From NCBI RefSeq assembly GCF_001905905.1, contig NZ_LIVT01000007.1, forward strand, positions 124,001 through 188,000: 64,000 nt of DNA. Direction: 5' to 3'. The DNA is from Streptomyces sp. CB02366. Lineage in GTDB: Bacteria; Actinomycetota; Actinomycetes; Streptomycetales; Streptomycetaceae. Below, piece after piece: positions 1 to 9,468 of this stretch (positions are counted from its first letter, which is position 1; each line of letters starts with the position of its first letter). Below the pieces are notes generated by a model. It saw only the letters and a list, made by a program, of their open reading frames with translations, searched no databases and was not told the DNA's origin. The translations under genes and the position numbers were made by a program.

Positions 1-700
1 CGATGTAGACCGGCGACTGACGGGTGTCCAGGAGCTCGGTCAGCGTCTCGGTGATCGGAGTGAAGCGGTACTCGTAGCTGAGCGGCACCGGACGGGTCGC
101 CGAGCGCACCACGGAGGTGGGGCGGCCGGTGCGCCGGGTCAGGTCCTCCTCGAACATCGAGACGTCGCCGAGCGTCGCCGACATCAGCACGAACTGCGCC
201 TGCGGCAGCTCCAGCAGCGGGATCTGCCAGGCCCAGCCCCGGTCCGGCTCGGCGTAGAAGTGGAACTCGTCCATCACGACCTGGCCGATGTCGGCGTACT
301 TCCCGTCACGCAGGGCGATGGAGGCCAGCACCTCGGCCGTACAGCAGATCACCGGGGCGTCCGCGTTGACCGAGGCGTCGCCGGTGAGCATCCCGACGTT
401 CTCGGTGCCGAACAGCTTGCACAGGTCGAAGAACTTCTCCGACACCAGCGCCTTGATCGGGGCCGTGTAGAAGGTGACTTTGTCCTGCGCCAGCGCCGTG
501 AAGTGCGCACCCGCCGCCACCAGGCTCTTGCCCGAGCCGGTCGGGGTGGAAAGGATCACGTTCGCCCCGGACACCACCTCGATCAGCGCCTCCTCCTGAG
601 CCGGGTACATCGTGATGCCCTGGCTCTCGGTCCACGAGGAGAAGGCCTCGAAGAGGGCGTCCGGGTCGGCGGTCTGGGGAAGCTGGTCGATGAGGGTCAC
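1..700 (-). CDS. DEAD/DEAH-box helicase, N-terminal part (runs off left edge)
   Basis: Only the first 233 codons lie in the window. Reading leftward from a GTG, the protein begins VTLIDQLPQT and shows an ATP-binding motif STPTGSGKS (Walker A, near residue 50) and a DEAD-like Walker B read as MDEFHFY, followed by an SAT motif (LMSATLGD). These are the ordered motifs of a superfamily 2 RNA/DNA helicase. It should unwind nucleic acid using ATP in the cytoplasm; the specific substrate cannot be told from this part. The GTG start is favoured because the only nearby ATG upstream runs into a stop within four codons. A divergent membrane protein gene begins 138 bases away. Confidence 0.88.
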   Translation of the reverse strand, partial: MTLIDQLPQTADPDALFEAFSSWTESQGITMYPAQEEALIEVVSGANVILSTPTGSGKSLVAAGAHFTALAQDKVTFYTAPIKALVSEKFFDLCKLFGTENVGMLTGDASVNADAPVICCTAEVLASIALRDGKYADIGQVVMDEFHFYAEPDRGWAWQIPLLELPQAQFVLMSATLGDVSMFEEDLTRRTGRPTSVVRSATRPVPLSYEYRFTPITETLTELLDTRQSPVYI

Positions 701-838
701 GCCCCCATCTTGCCTGTCTTCCGGCCGGATGAGGGAACCGGCCGACGCGTCCAAGATCACGGGCGATACGCTGCGGTCTCAAACTGCCCGCTCCGCACCG
801 GTGATGGGCGCACGCGCAACTGGGGGCGGGAAAAGACC

Positions 839-1630
839 ATGATGGGACCGGCACACTCCCTGTCCGGGGCGGCGGCCTGGCTGGGGGTGGGCGCGGCGGC
901 CACCGCGACGGGTTACGCGATGCCCTGGCCCGTGCTCGTCGTCGGGGCCCTGATCTGCGCGGGAGCCGCGCTGGCCCCCGATCTCGACCACAAGTCCGCG
1001 ACCATCTCGCGCGCCTTCGGACCGGTCTCCAAGACCCTCTGCGAGATCGTCGACAAGCTCTCCTACGCCGTCTACAAGGCCACCAAGAGCGCCGGCGACC
1101 CCCGCCGCACCGGCGGCCACCGCACCCTGACCCACACCTGGGTGTGGGCCGTCCTGGTCGGCGGCGGGTGTTCCGTGGCCGCGATCACCGGCGGCCGCTG
1201 GGCGGTCCTCGCCATCCTCTTCGTCCACCTCGTGCTCGCGGTGGAGGGCCTGCTGTGGCGGGCCGCCCGCGTCTCCAGCGACATCCTGGTGTGGCTGCTC
1301 GGCGCGACCAGCGCCTGGATCCTGGCGGGCGTCCTGGACAAGCCCGGCAACGGGGCCGACTGGCTGTTCGACGCTCCCGGCCAGGAGTACATGTGGCTGG
1401 GCCTGCCCATCGTGCTGGGCGCGCTCGTCCACGACATCGGCGACGCCCTGACCGTCTCGGGCTGTCCGATCCTGTGGCCCATCCCGATCGGCCGCAAGCG
1501 CTGGTACCCGCTCGGACCGCCCAAGGCCATGCGCTTCCGGGCCGGCAGCTGGGTGGAGATCAAGGTGCTGATGCCCGTCTTCATGATCCTGGGAGGCGTC
1601 GGCGGGGCCGCCGCCCTCAACGTCATATGA
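839..1630 (+). CDS. YdjM/DUF457-type membrane-bound metal-dependent hydrolase
   Basis: A protein of 263 residues. Two adjacent ATG codons follow a GGGGCGGGAAAAG ribosome site; the first is used here. The sequence has an early LAPDLDHKSA motif (Asp, Asp, His) and a later GGHRTLTHTW motif, the conserved acidic and His groups of the LexA-regulated YdjM/DUF457 family, which is described as membrane-bound metal-dependent hydrolase. At least four hydrophobic segments are visible (around residues 8-45, 105-150, 160-175 and 235-258), so it should sit in the cytoplasmic membrane. The substrate is unknown. The open frame continues upstream of the chosen ATG, but that part overlaps the helicase gene on the other strand and has no hydrolase character. 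Confidence 0.8.
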   Translation: MMGPAHSLSGAAAWLGVGAAATATGYAMPWPVLVVGALICAGAALAPDLDHKSATISRAFGPVSKTLCEIVDKLSYAVYKATKSAGDPRRTGGHRTLTHTWVWAVLVGGGCSVAAITGGRWAVLAILFVHLVLAVEGLLWRAARVSSDILVWLLGATSAWILAGVLDKPGNGADWLFDAPGQEYMWLGLPIVLGALVHDIGDALTVSGCPILWPIPIGRKRWYPLGPPKAMRFRAGSWVEIKVLMPVFMILGGVGGAAALNVI

Positions 1631-1719
1631 CGCCCCGCCGCACCACTCGGCCCCGGGGCCCGGCGCGCCCGGAGCCGTCCGGGTGGGCGGCGGACCCCGC
1701 CCCGTAGCACCATGGGCGC

Positions 1720-3255
1720 ATGCTGCTCGCCGAGCTCGCCCAGGTGTCCCTGGAGGTCGCCGCCACCTCCGCCCGGTCCAAGAAGGTGGCGCTCCTCGCC
1801 GGTCTCTTCCGCGACGCCGGCCCCGAGGACGTCCCCGTCGTCATCCCCTACCTCGCCGGACGGCTGCCCCAGGGCCGGATCGGGGTGGGGTGGCGGAGTC
1901 TCGGGGACCCCGTCGAGCCGGCTTCGGAGCCCACCCTCACCGTCACCGGCGCCGACGCCGCGCTGACCGCCCTCGCGGCCGTCTCCGGCCCCGGCTCCCA
2001 GGCCCGGCGCAAGGAGAGCCTGCGCGACCTGTTCGCCGCCGCCACCGAGGACGAACAGCGCTTCCTGCGGGCCCTGCTCACCGGCGAGGTGCGCCAGGGG
2101 GCCCTGGACGCCGTCGCCGCCGACGCCCTGGCCCACGCCGCCGGGGCCGCGCCCGCCGACGTCCGGCGCGCCGTGATGCTCGCCGGATCGCTCCAGGAGG
2201 TCGCCCGCGTCCTCCTCGCGGAAGGACCACCGGCACTGGCGGGGTTCCGGCTCACCGTCGGGCGGCCCGTCCACCCGATGCTCGCGCACACCGCCGCCTC
2301 GGTCGAGGAGGCCCTGGACCGGCTGGGCCCCTGCGCGGTCGAGGAGAAGCTCGACGGCGTCCGCGTCCAGGTCCACCGGGACGGCGACCGGATCCGCGCC
2401 TACACCCGCACCCTCGACGACATCACCGACCGGCTGCCCGAACTCGTCGCCGCCGTAGCGGCCCTCCCGGCCGACCGCTTCATCCTGGACGGCGAGGTGA
2501 TCGCCCTGGGGGAGGACGGCCGCCCCCGCCCCTTCCAGGAGACCGCCTCCCGGGTGGGCTCCCGGCGGGACGTGGCCGGGGCGGCGGCACACGTGCCCGT
2601 GGTCCCGGTCTTCTTCGACGCGCTCCTCGTCCACGACGAGGAACTGCTCGACCTGCCCTTCGCCGAACGCCACGCCGCCCTGGACCGGCTCGTCCCCGAA
2701 GGTCTGCGCGTCCGCCGCGTCCCGGTGGCCGACCCGGACGACCCGGGGGCCCGCGCGGCGGCCGAGGCGTTCGCCGCCGCCACCCTGGAACGAGGCCACG
2801 AGGGCGTCGTCGTCAAGGACCTCGCCGCCGCCTACAGCGCGGGCCGCCGGGGCGCGTCCTGGTTGAAGGTGAAACCGGTGCACACCCTGGACCTGGTGGT
2901 GCTGGCCGTCGAGTGGGGCAGCGGCCGCCGCGCCGGCAAACTCTCCAACCTCCACCTGGGGGCCCGCAGGCCCGACGGCGCCTTCGCGATGCTCGGCAAG
3001 ACCTTCAAGGGGCTCACGGACGCCCTGCTGGACTGGCAGACCGAGAAACTGGGCGAGCTGGCCACCGGTGACGACGGCCACGTCGTCACCGTACGCCCGG
3101 AACTCGTCGTCGAGATCGCCTACGACGGCCTCCAGCGCTCCACCCGCTACCCCGCGGGGGTCGCCCTCCGCTTCGCCCGCGTCCTGCGCTACCGGGAGGA
3201 CAAGACCGCACAGGAGGCCGACACCGTGGAGACGGTCCTGTCCCGGCAGCCGTGA
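1720..3255 (+). CDS. lig: ATP-dependent DNA ligase (LigB-like)
   Basis: Encodes 511 residues, close to the usual size of actinobacterial ATP-dependent ligases of the LigB type. The nucleotidyltransferase motif EEKLDGVRVQVH contains the Lys expected to be adenylated. Further family motifs follow: FILDGEVIAL, the VKDLAAAYSAGRRG stretch, and WLKVKP near the end of the catalytic domain. An N-terminal alpha-helical DNA-binding domain (residues 1-200) precedes it and an OB-fold domain ends the protein. It seals nicks in DNA with ATP as a back-up to the NAD-dependent LigA. The start ATG lies 89 bases after the preceding stop, so it may be transcribed with the upstream gene or alone. Confidence 0.93.
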   Translation: MLLAELAQVSLEVAATSARSKKVALLAGLFRDAGPEDVPVVIPYLAGRLPQGRIGVGWRSLGDPVEPASEPTLTVTGADAALTALAAVSGPGSQARRKESLRDLFAAATEDEQRFLRALLTGEVRQGALDAVAADALAHAAGAAPADVRRAVMLAGSLQEVARVLLAEGPPALAGFRLTVGRPVHPMLAHTAASVEEALDRLGPCAVEEKLDGVRVQVHRDGDRIRAYTRTLDDITDRLPELVAAVAALPADRFILDGEVIALGEDGRPRPFQETASRVGSRRDVAGAAAHVPVVPVFFDALLVHDEELLDLPFAERHAALDRLVPEGLRVRRVPVADPDDPGARAAAEAFAAATLERGHEGVVVKDLAAAYSAGRRGASWLKVKPVHTLDLVVLAVEWGSGRRAGKLSNLHLGARRPDGAFAMLGKTFKGLTDALLDWQTEKLGELATGDDGHVVTVRPELVVEIAYDGLQRSTRYPAGVALRFARVLRYREDKTAQEADTVETVLSRQP

Positions 3256-3288
3256 GCGCGCCCCGGGGGAGCCGGGGCGCGCTCACGG
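3250..3288. terminator. Bidirectional hairpin between convergent genes
   Basis: A 17-bp perfect inverted repeat (3250-3266 with 3272-3288, 5-base loop) spans the ligase stop codon and lies 14 bases from the stop of the opposing dehydrogenase gene. The position suits a shared terminator; no U-tract is present, as is usual in Streptomyces. Confidence 0.75.
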
Positions 3289-3301
3289 GGCCCTCGGCGG
3301 C

Positions 3302-4663
3302 TCAGTGCCCGATGACCGCCGCCGCCGCGTGCTCCTTGACCTGCTCCGGCGTCAGATAGGCGTCCGTGTACTCGAAGTCCCGCAGCGTCGCGGGCTTGCG
3401 GGACTGGAACCCGGTCCGTACGAAGTCGTCGCCGGCGACCGCGTTCAGCATCCAGTTCGTCATGACCCGGGTCTTCGCCACATTCGTCCGCAGCGCCGAC
3501 CAGTGGTAGCCCCGCGCCACCGCCTGCGCGGGCAGCCCGCGCAGCTCGATGCCCAGCGGCTTGGACACGGCGTCCTTGCCGCCCAGGTCCACGACGAGCC
3601 CCAGGTCCTTGTGCACGTAGTCCTCCAGCGGCTGACCGCGCAGCGAGGCGATCAGGTTGTCCGCCAGGACCCTGCCCTGCCGCATAGCGTGCTGCGCGGT
3701 GGGCGGGCAGATCGCCCCGTCGCCCTTGGCCAGGTCGGGCACCGCCGCCGCGTCGCCGGCCGCGAACACGCCGTCGGAACCGGGCAGCGAGAACTGCGGG
3801 GTGACGGCGAGCCGGCCGCGTACCGTCTCCGCGCCCAGCGTCCCGATCAGCGGGCTGGCGGCCACTCCGGCGGTCCAGATCAGCGTCCGGCAGGGCAGCA
3901 CCCGGCCGTCCGTGAAGGTGACCTCCTCCGGCCCCGCCTTGTCGATCGAGACCCCGAGCGAGACCTCGATGTTCCGCTTGCGGAGCACGTCCAGGGCGGC
4001 CAGCCCCAGCTTGTCGCCCAGCTCCGGCATCAACTTGGGGGCGATGTCGATCAGATGCCACTTGATCAGCCGGGGGTCCAGCCGCGGATAGTGCTTCACC
4101 GCGTTGGTGGTGAGCCGCTGGAGGCAGGCCGCCGTCTCCGTACCGGCGTAACCGCCCCCGACCACCACGAACTGGAGCCGGGAGGCCCGTTCGGCCTCGT
4201 CCTGGCTGGCGTCCGCCAGATCGAGCTGGGCGATGACGTGGTCCCGGACGTAGGCGGCCTCGGCCAGGGTCTTCATCCCCCGGGCGTTGTCCAGCAGGCC
4301 GGGGATGTCGAAGGTCCGGGTGACGCTGCCGGCCGCCAGCACGATGTAGTCGTACGGCTCGTTCACGATCTCGTCCGTGATCTTCCGGATCACACAGACC
4401 TTCGCCTGCGGGTCCACGCCGATCGCCCCGCCCGGCACGATCCTGGTCCGGTGGCGGCGGCTGCGGCGCAACGACACCGCGACGGACTGGGGCGTGAGCA
4501 CCCCGGAGGCCACCTGGGGGAGCAGCGGCAGGTACAGCTGGTAGGAGAACGGTGTGACGAGCGTGATCCGGGCCTCTCCCGGAGCGAGCCTGCGCTCCAG
4601 GCGGCGTACGCACTCGACGCCTGCGAATCCGGCGCCGACGACAAGAATCCTGGGTGGTGCCAC
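3302..4663 (-). CDS. Type II NADH dehydrogenase-like FAD-dependent oxidoreductase
   Basis: A protein of 453 residues with an FAD-binding Rossmann motif at the very start (ILVVGAGFAGVE), a second nucleotide-binding motif (FVVVGGGYAGTE, near residue 170) and the flavin-contacting GVFAAGDAAAV. This is the layout of NDH-2-type dehydrogenases, which pass electrons from NADH to quinone at the inner face of the membrane without pumping protons. The C-terminal 80 residues are likely the membrane-associating part. The start is GTG at 4663, eight bases after GAAGGGA; a longer frame from an ATG at 4729 adds only a non-conserved stretch. Other NAD(P)H-flavin oxidoreductase roles cannot be excluded. Confidence 0.88.
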   Translation of the reverse strand: MAPPRILVVGAGFAGVECVRRLERRLAPGEARITLVTPFSYQLYLPLLPQVASGVLTPQSVAVSLRRSRRHRTRIVPGGAIGVDPQAKVCVIRKITDEIVNEPYDYIVLAAGSVTRTFDIPGLLDNARGMKTLAEAAYVRDHVIAQLDLADASQDEAERASRLQFVVVGGGYAGTETAACLQRLTTNAVKHYPRLDPRLIKWHLIDIAPKLMPELGDKLGLAALDVLRKRNIEVSLGVSIDKAGPEEVTFTDGRVLPCRTLIWTAGVAASPLIGTLGAETVRGRLAVTPQFSLPGSDGVFAAGDAAAVPDLAKGDGAICPPTAQHAMRQGRVLADNLIASLRGQPLEDYVHKDLGLVVDLGGKDAVSKPLGIELRGLPAQAVARGYHWSALRTNVAKTRVMTNWMLNAVAGDDFVRTGFQSRKPATLRDFEYTDAYLTPEQVKEHAAAAVIGH

Positions 4664-4789
4664 GGTCTGCGTCCCTTCTCGGGCTTGCGTGGTTCTGCGC
4701 TCGCCTGCCCCGTTTACCGGGTGATTCACTTCTCATCCTCACCGGACGTCCCGGCATCCGCCTCCCGGCGGGGGTGAAACGGGGGCCGG

Positions 4790-5878
4790 TCACAGGGGCG
4801 GGGCCACCGCGAGCTCCCTCAGCCAGTACGCGCTCTCCTCGCCCCCGGCCGCCGCCGGCCCACCGGCCGGGGCGGGGAACATCCGGCCCCAGGACGCGGC
4901 CCTGCCCAGTGCGGCCAGCCGGTACGCCACGCTCACCGCACGGCGCAGATCCGCGACCGGAGTGCCGCCCCCGGTCCACGGTTCCAGGTAGGCGTCCCGC
5001 AGCCGGGGCAGCACCTCGGGGCCCCAGCGCTCACGGGCGGAACGGGCGGGGACCAGCAGGCTGCAGAACGGGTGCCCGACCAGCGCGTCGCCCCAGTCGA
5101 AGAAGGCATAGCGGCCGGAGCCGGACGCGAACAGCTGCTTCTCGTGCAGGTCGGCGTGGTCCAGCGAATCCGCGACCCCCGACGCCGCCAGCTCCTCGCA
5201 CCAGTCGGCCAGCCCGGGCCGCAACGGCTCCAGCTCCAGCCGGTCCCGCCGGGTCAGCACCGCGTTCTCCGCGATCAGCCGGTCGAACAGGGCGGGCAGG
5301 GCACGCGGCCCGGCCGCCGGCACACCGAGTGCCGTCATCTCCGTCGCGTACGGGGTCAGGGCCCGCTGCATCTCCGCGTACTGACGCAGCGGCTCCTCCC
5401 AGTACCGGGGCTCGGCGGCCCGCTCCTCCAGGACCTCCTCCAGCAGCGGGCCGCCGTGCGGGGTGAGGACCCAGCCGCGTTCCGCCTCCACGGCGAGCGG
5501 GGCCAGTACATGGTCCGGAACCCAGCGCGCGAGGGCGTCGGTGAGCCCCGCCTCGAAGGCCGCGGCGGGCGGCACGGCCTTGAACCACACCGGGTCGGGC
5601 CCGGCGACGGTCAACCGCACCAGCACCGACCAGGGCCGCAGCCGCACGGTCCGGGGGCCCGTCTCCGCCAGCCCGTGGGCGGCGAGGCCCTCGGCCACCC
5701 AGTCGAGGGCCTCCGCCCGCCGGTCCGGGTCCTCCCAGGGCGTCACGGCGCCGGGGAACCGCCCCCGGTCGACGGTCGTGGCGGGGTCGCGCGTGGTCGC
5801 ACCGGCCGGGGGAGCCTCGGCCCGGGGCGCGCCGGTGGCCGCGTCGCCGCCGGAGGCGGTCGTGTCGTCTCTGTGCAC
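4790..5878 (-). CDS. Aminoglycoside-phosphotransferase-fold kinase
   Basis: The 362-residue product carries LDHADLHEKQ followed about 15 residues later by FFDWGDALVGHP, the catalytic-loop Asp and the metal-binding Asp of the APH/choline kinase fold. It should phosphorylate a small molecule with ATP in the cytoplasm. The true substrate is unknown, and resistance to any drug is not implied. The start is uncertain: a GTG at 5878 is used because a longer frame would run into the divergent gene at 6028; a GTG about 35 codons later is also possible. The N-terminal 40 residues are low-complexity and may be untranslated. Confidence 0.72.
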   Translation of the reverse strand: MHRDDTTASGGDAATGAPRAEAPPAGATTRDPATTVDRGRFPGAVTPWEDPDRRAEALDWVAEGLAAHGLAETGPRTVRLRPWSVLVRLTVAGPDPVWFKAVPPAAAFEAGLTDALARWVPDHVLAPLAVEAERGWVLTPHGGPLLEEVLEERAAEPRYWEEPLRQYAEMQRALTPYATEMTALGVPAAGPRALPALFDRLIAENAVLTRRDRLELEPLRPGLADWCEELAASGVADSLDHADLHEKQLFASGSGRYAFFDWGDALVGHPFCSLLVPARSARERWGPEVLPRLRDAYLEPWTGGGTPVADLRRAVSVAYRLAALGRAASWGRMFPAPAGGPAAAGGEESAYWLRELAVAPPL

Positions 5879-6027
5879 CGGCTCATGGGACCACCGGCCC
5901 GAGCGCGGGCGCACCGCATTTTCCGCCGGCGCCCTGCCCCCGGCGTATCGGCATCCCCGCGCGACGGAGCCCTCCGCACCCTGGAAGAACGGGAGTTCGG
6001 CCGCCCCGCCCGTGCGAGGATGCCGGG

Positions 6028-7590
6028 ATGACCACCCCGCCCCCCTCGCCCGCGGCCGACGTCCCACACCCGGCCGGCGGCCCGCCCCGCGACCCCGGGC
6101 CCGGGCCCCGCGCCGCCGCGGCCCTCGTGTTCGGGTCGTCGGCCGCGGTCCTGGTGGTCGAGATCGTCGCCCTGCGGCTGCTGGCCCCGTACCTGGGTCT
6201 CACGCTGGAGACCAGCACGATGGTGATCGGCGTCGCGCTCACCGCCATCGCGCTCGGCTCCTGGCTGGGCGGGCGCGTCGCGGACCAGGTCGACCCCCGA
6301 CCGCTCATCGCCCCGGCCCTGGGGGCGTCGGGCGTGGTCGTCGCGCTCACCCCGCTCCTGCTGCGCACCACCGCCCAGTGGTCACCGGCGCTGCTCCTGC
6401 TGGTCGCCTCGGCCACCCTCCTGGTGCCCGGCGCCCTGCTCTCCGCGGTGACCCCGTTCGTGACGAAGCTGCGGCTCACCACCCTCGCCGAGACCGGCAC
6501 GGTCGTGGGCCGGCTGTCGGGCGTGGGCACCCTCGGGGCCATCGTCGGCACCGTTCTCACCGGATTCGTGCTGGTCTCCCGGCTGCCCGTCAGCTCCATC
6601 CTGATCGGCCTCGGAACGCTGCTGGTCCTCGCCGCCGTCCCGGTCGGACGGCGGGCCCGCCGCTCCCGCCGCGCGGTGGCCGCGGCGCTCGCGACCGTCG
6701 TCGCGGGTTCGCTCGCCACCGGGGCCGCGCCCGGCGGCTGCGACGCGGAGACCCGGTACCACTGCGCCCGCGTCGTCGCGGACCCCGACCGCGCCACCGG
6801 CCGCACGCTGATCCTGGACGGCCTGCGCCACTCCTACGTCGACACCGAGGATCCGACCCACCTGGAGTTCGCCTACATACGCGCCATCGCCTCCGTGGTG
6901 GACACCGCCTTCCCCGAGGGCGAGCCGCTGAGGGCCCACCACATCGGGGGCGGCGGCCTCACCTTCCCCCGCTACCTCGCCGCCGTACGCCCCGGCACCC
7001 GCAGCCTCGTCTCCGAGATCGACGCCGGAGTCGTCCGCGTCGACCGGGAACTGCTCGGCCTGGGCGCCGCGGCCGACACCGGCATCGACGTACGCGTGGA
7101 GGACGGCCGACTGGGTCTGCGGCGGCTGGAGGCGGACAGCCGCGACCTGGTGGTCGGCGACGCGTTCGGGGGCGTCAGCGTGCCGTGGCACCTCACGACC
7201 TCCCAGGCGCTCGGGGACGTACGCCGGGTGCTCGACGCGGACGGCCTGTACGTCGCCAACCTCATCGACCACGGCGCACTCGCCTTCGCCCGCGCCGAGG
7301 TCGCCACCCTCACCGGGGCCTTCCCCCACGTCGCGCTGGTCGGGAAGGCGGCGGACATCGGCCTGGACCCGACCGCGTCCACCGTGGGCGGCAACCTGGT
7401 GGCGGTCGCCTCGGAGCGGCCGATCGACGTCCCCGCGATCCAGCGGGCCCTGGACGCCCGGGAGGTGGGCTGGAGGGCCGCCACCGGAGCGGCCCTCACC
7501 GCCTGGACGGGGAACGCCCGGGTCCTCACCGACGACCACGCGCCCGTCGACCAGCTCCTCCAGCCCGACCGCACCCCGACGGCCCGGTGA
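6028..7590 (+). CDS. Fused MFS-like/spermidine-synthase-like protein
   Basis: The protein has 520 residues in two halves. Residues about 30-235 are a series of hydrophobic helices beginning with FGSSAAVLVVEIVALRLL, typical of membrane-bound spermidine synthase homologues. The second half is a SAM-type Rossmann domain with HHIGGGGLTFPRYL (nucleotide loop), SEIDAGVVRVDREL and DLVVGDAFGG, matching the polyamine aminopropyltransferase fold. The family is widespread in Actinobacteria and its true product is not settled; classical spermidine synthesis is possible but not shown. Start ATG follows GAGGATGCCGGG. Neighbours on either side run on the opposite strand, so it is probably a single-gene unit. 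Confidence 0.85.
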   Translation: MTTPPPSPAADVPHPAGGPPRDPGPGPRAAAALVFGSSAAVLVVEIVALRLLAPYLGLTLETSTMVIGVALTAIALGSWLGGRVADQVDPRPLIAPALGASGVVVALTPLLLRTTAQWSPALLLLVASATLLVPGALLSAVTPFVTKLRLTTLAETGTVVGRLSGVGTLGAIVGTVLTGFVLVSRLPVSSILIGLGTLLVLAAVPVGRRARRSRRAVAAALATVVAGSLATGAAPGGCDAETRYHCARVVADPDRATGRTLILDGLRHSYVDTEDPTHLEFAYIRAIASVVDTAFPEGEPLRAHHIGGGGLTFPRYLAAVRPGTRSLVSEIDAGVVRVDRELLGLGAAADTGIDVRVEDGRLGLRRLEADSRDLVVGDAFGGVSVPWHLTTSQALGDVRRVLDADGLYVANLIDHGALAFARAEVATLTGAFPHVALVGKAADIGLDPTASTVGGNLVAVASERPIDVPAIQRALDAREVGWRAATGAALTAWTGNARVLTDDHAPVDQLLQPDRTPTAR

Positions 7591-7686
7591 GCCCGGACGG
7601 CTCCCGAGGGCCCCGGTGGCCCCGGGGACGGTCCAGGTAGAACCCGGGCGGTCCCGGCGGGGCCCCCGGACCGCCCGTGCGGTCTC

Positions 7687-9468
7687 TCACCCGTGCCAGG
7701 ACCGCCACAGGGACGCGTACGCGCCGTCCGCCGCCACCAGCTCGTCATGGCTGCCCAGTTCGCTGATCCGGCCGTCCTCCACCACCGCGATCACGTCCGC
7801 GTCGTGCGCGGTGTGCAGGCGGTGCGCGATGGCCACGACCGTCCGGCCCTCCAGCACCCGGGCCAGCGAACGCTCCAGGTGCCGGGCCGCCCGCGGGTCC
7901 AGCAGCGAGGTCGCCTCGTCCAGCACCAGCGTGTGCGGATCGGCCAGCACCAGACGGGCCAGCGCGATCTGCTGGGCCTGCGCCGGGGTCAGCGCGAACC
8001 CGCCCGACCCGACCTCCGTGTCCAGCTCCTTCTCCAGGGCCTTCGCCCAGCCGTCCGCGTCGACCGCCGCCAGCGACGCCCACAGCTCCGCGTCCCCGGC
8101 GTCGTTCCGGGCCAGCAGCAGATTGTCCCGCAGGGTGCCGACGAAGACGTGGTGCTCCTGGTTGACCAGCGCCACATGCTCCCGGACCCGCTCGGCCCGC
8201 ATGCGCGACAACTCCGCCCCGCCGAGCGTCACCTCGCCGGTGCGCGGGGCGTAGATCCCCGCCAGCAGCCGTCCCAGGGTGGACTTGCCCGCGCCGGAGG
8301 GGCCCACCAGGGCGAGCCGGGTGCCCGGAGCGACGTCGAGCGACACCCGGTGCAGGACGTCGACGCCCTCCCGGTACCCGAAGCGCACCCCGTCCGCCCG
8401 TACGTCCCGGCCGTCCGGGACGGTCTCGGCGTCGCCCGCGTCCGGCTCGATCTCCCGGACGCCGACCAACCGGGCCAACGACACCTGGGCGACCTGGAGC
8501 TCGTCGTACCAGCGCAGGATCAGACCGATCGGGTCGACCATCATCTGGGCCAGCAGCGCACCCGTCGTCAGCTGCCCGACCGTGATCCACCCCTCCAGCA
8601 CGAACCAGCCGCCGAGCAGCAGGACCGCGCCGAGGATCGTCACGTACGTCGCGTTGATGACGGGGAAGAGCACCGAGCGCAGGAACAGCGTGTACCGCTC
8701 CCACGCCGTCCACTCGGTGATCCGCCGGTCCGACAGCGCCACCCGGCGACCGCCCAGGCGGTGCGCCTCCACGGTCCGCCCGGCGTCCACGGTCTCCGCG
8801 AGCACCGCCGCGACGGCGGCGTAACCGGCGGCCTCCGAACGGTACGCCGAAGGGGCCCGGCGGAAGTACCAGCGGCACCCCGCGATCAGCACCGGCAGCG
8901 CGATCAGCACCGCCAGCGCCAGCGGGGGAGCGGTCACCGTCAGCGCGCCGAGCAGCAGACCGGCCCAGACGACACCGATCGCCAGCTGCGGCACGGCCTC
9001 GCGCATCGCGTTCGCCAACCGGTCGATGTCCGTGGTGATCCGGGAGAGCAGATCGCCCGTCCCGGCCCGCTCCAGGACTCCGGGCGGCAGCCCCACGGAC
9101 CGTACGAGGAAGTCCTCGCGCAGGTCCGCCAGCATCTCCTCGCCCAGCATCGCGCCGCGCACCCGCATGGAGCGGGTGAACACGACCTGGACGGCCAGCG
9201 CGACCGCGAAGATCGCCGCCGTACGCTCCAGACGCAGGTCGGCGGCTCCGTCCGAGAGGCCTTCCACCAGGCCGCCCAGCAGATACGGGCCGGTGATCGA
9301 GGCGATCACCGCCACCGCGTTGACCGCGATCAGGATCGCGAACGCCTTGCGGTGACGGCGCAGCAGACTCCGTACGTAGCTCCGGACGGTCGTCGGCGTG
9401 CCCACGGGCAGCGTCGTCGCCGACTCCGGGGCCGCGGGGTCGTACGCCGGGGGTGCGACGCCGATCAT
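7687..9468 (-). CDS. ABC exporter half-transporter A (intact Walker A, degenerate signature)
   Basis: Encodes 593 residues: an N-terminal transmembrane domain (about 35-330, six hydrophobic helices) fused to an ATPase domain. The Walker A GPSGAGKS (389-396), Walker B LVLDEAT (catalytic Glu present) and H-loop His (549) are intact, but the signature that should read LSGGQ is LTPAQ (493-497). It overlaps the upstream half-transporter by 4 bases (ATGA type), so the two are translationally coupled and very likely form a heterodimer. Export of a small molecule or peptide is inferred from the type IV fold; the cargo is unknown. Confidence 0.9.
   Translation of the reverse strand: MIGVAPPAYDPAAPESATTLPVGTPTTVRSYVRSLLRRHRKAFAILIAVNAVAVIASITGPYLLGGLVEGLSDGAADLRLERTAAIFAVALAVQVVFTRSMRVRGAMLGEEMLADLREDFLVRSVGLPPGVLERAGTGDLLSRITTDIDRLANAMREAVPQLAIGVVWAGLLLGALTVTAPPLALAVLIALPVLIAGCRWYFRRAPSAYRSEAAGYAAVAAVLAETVDAGRTVEAHRLGGRRVALSDRRITEWTAWERYTLFLRSVLFPVINATYVTILGAVLLLGGWFVLEGWITVGQLTTGALLAQMMVDPIGLILRWYDELQVAQVSLARLVGVREIEPDAGDAETVPDGRDVRADGVRFGYREGVDVLHRVSLDVAPGTRLALVGPSGAGKSTLGRLLAGIYAPRTGEVTLGGAELSRMRAERVREHVALVNQEHHVFVGTLRDNLLLARNDAGDAELWASLAAVDADGWAKALEKELDTEVGSGGFALTPAQAQQIALARLVLADPHTLVLDEATSLLDPRAARHLERSLARVLEGRTVVAIAHRLHTAHDADVIAVVEDGRISELGSHDELVAADGAYASLWRSWHG

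Noticed and set aside
4790..5878. Antibiotic resistance phosphotransferase
   Set aside because: The fold motif is present, but no resistance subfamily signature is visible, so only a general kinase call is justified.
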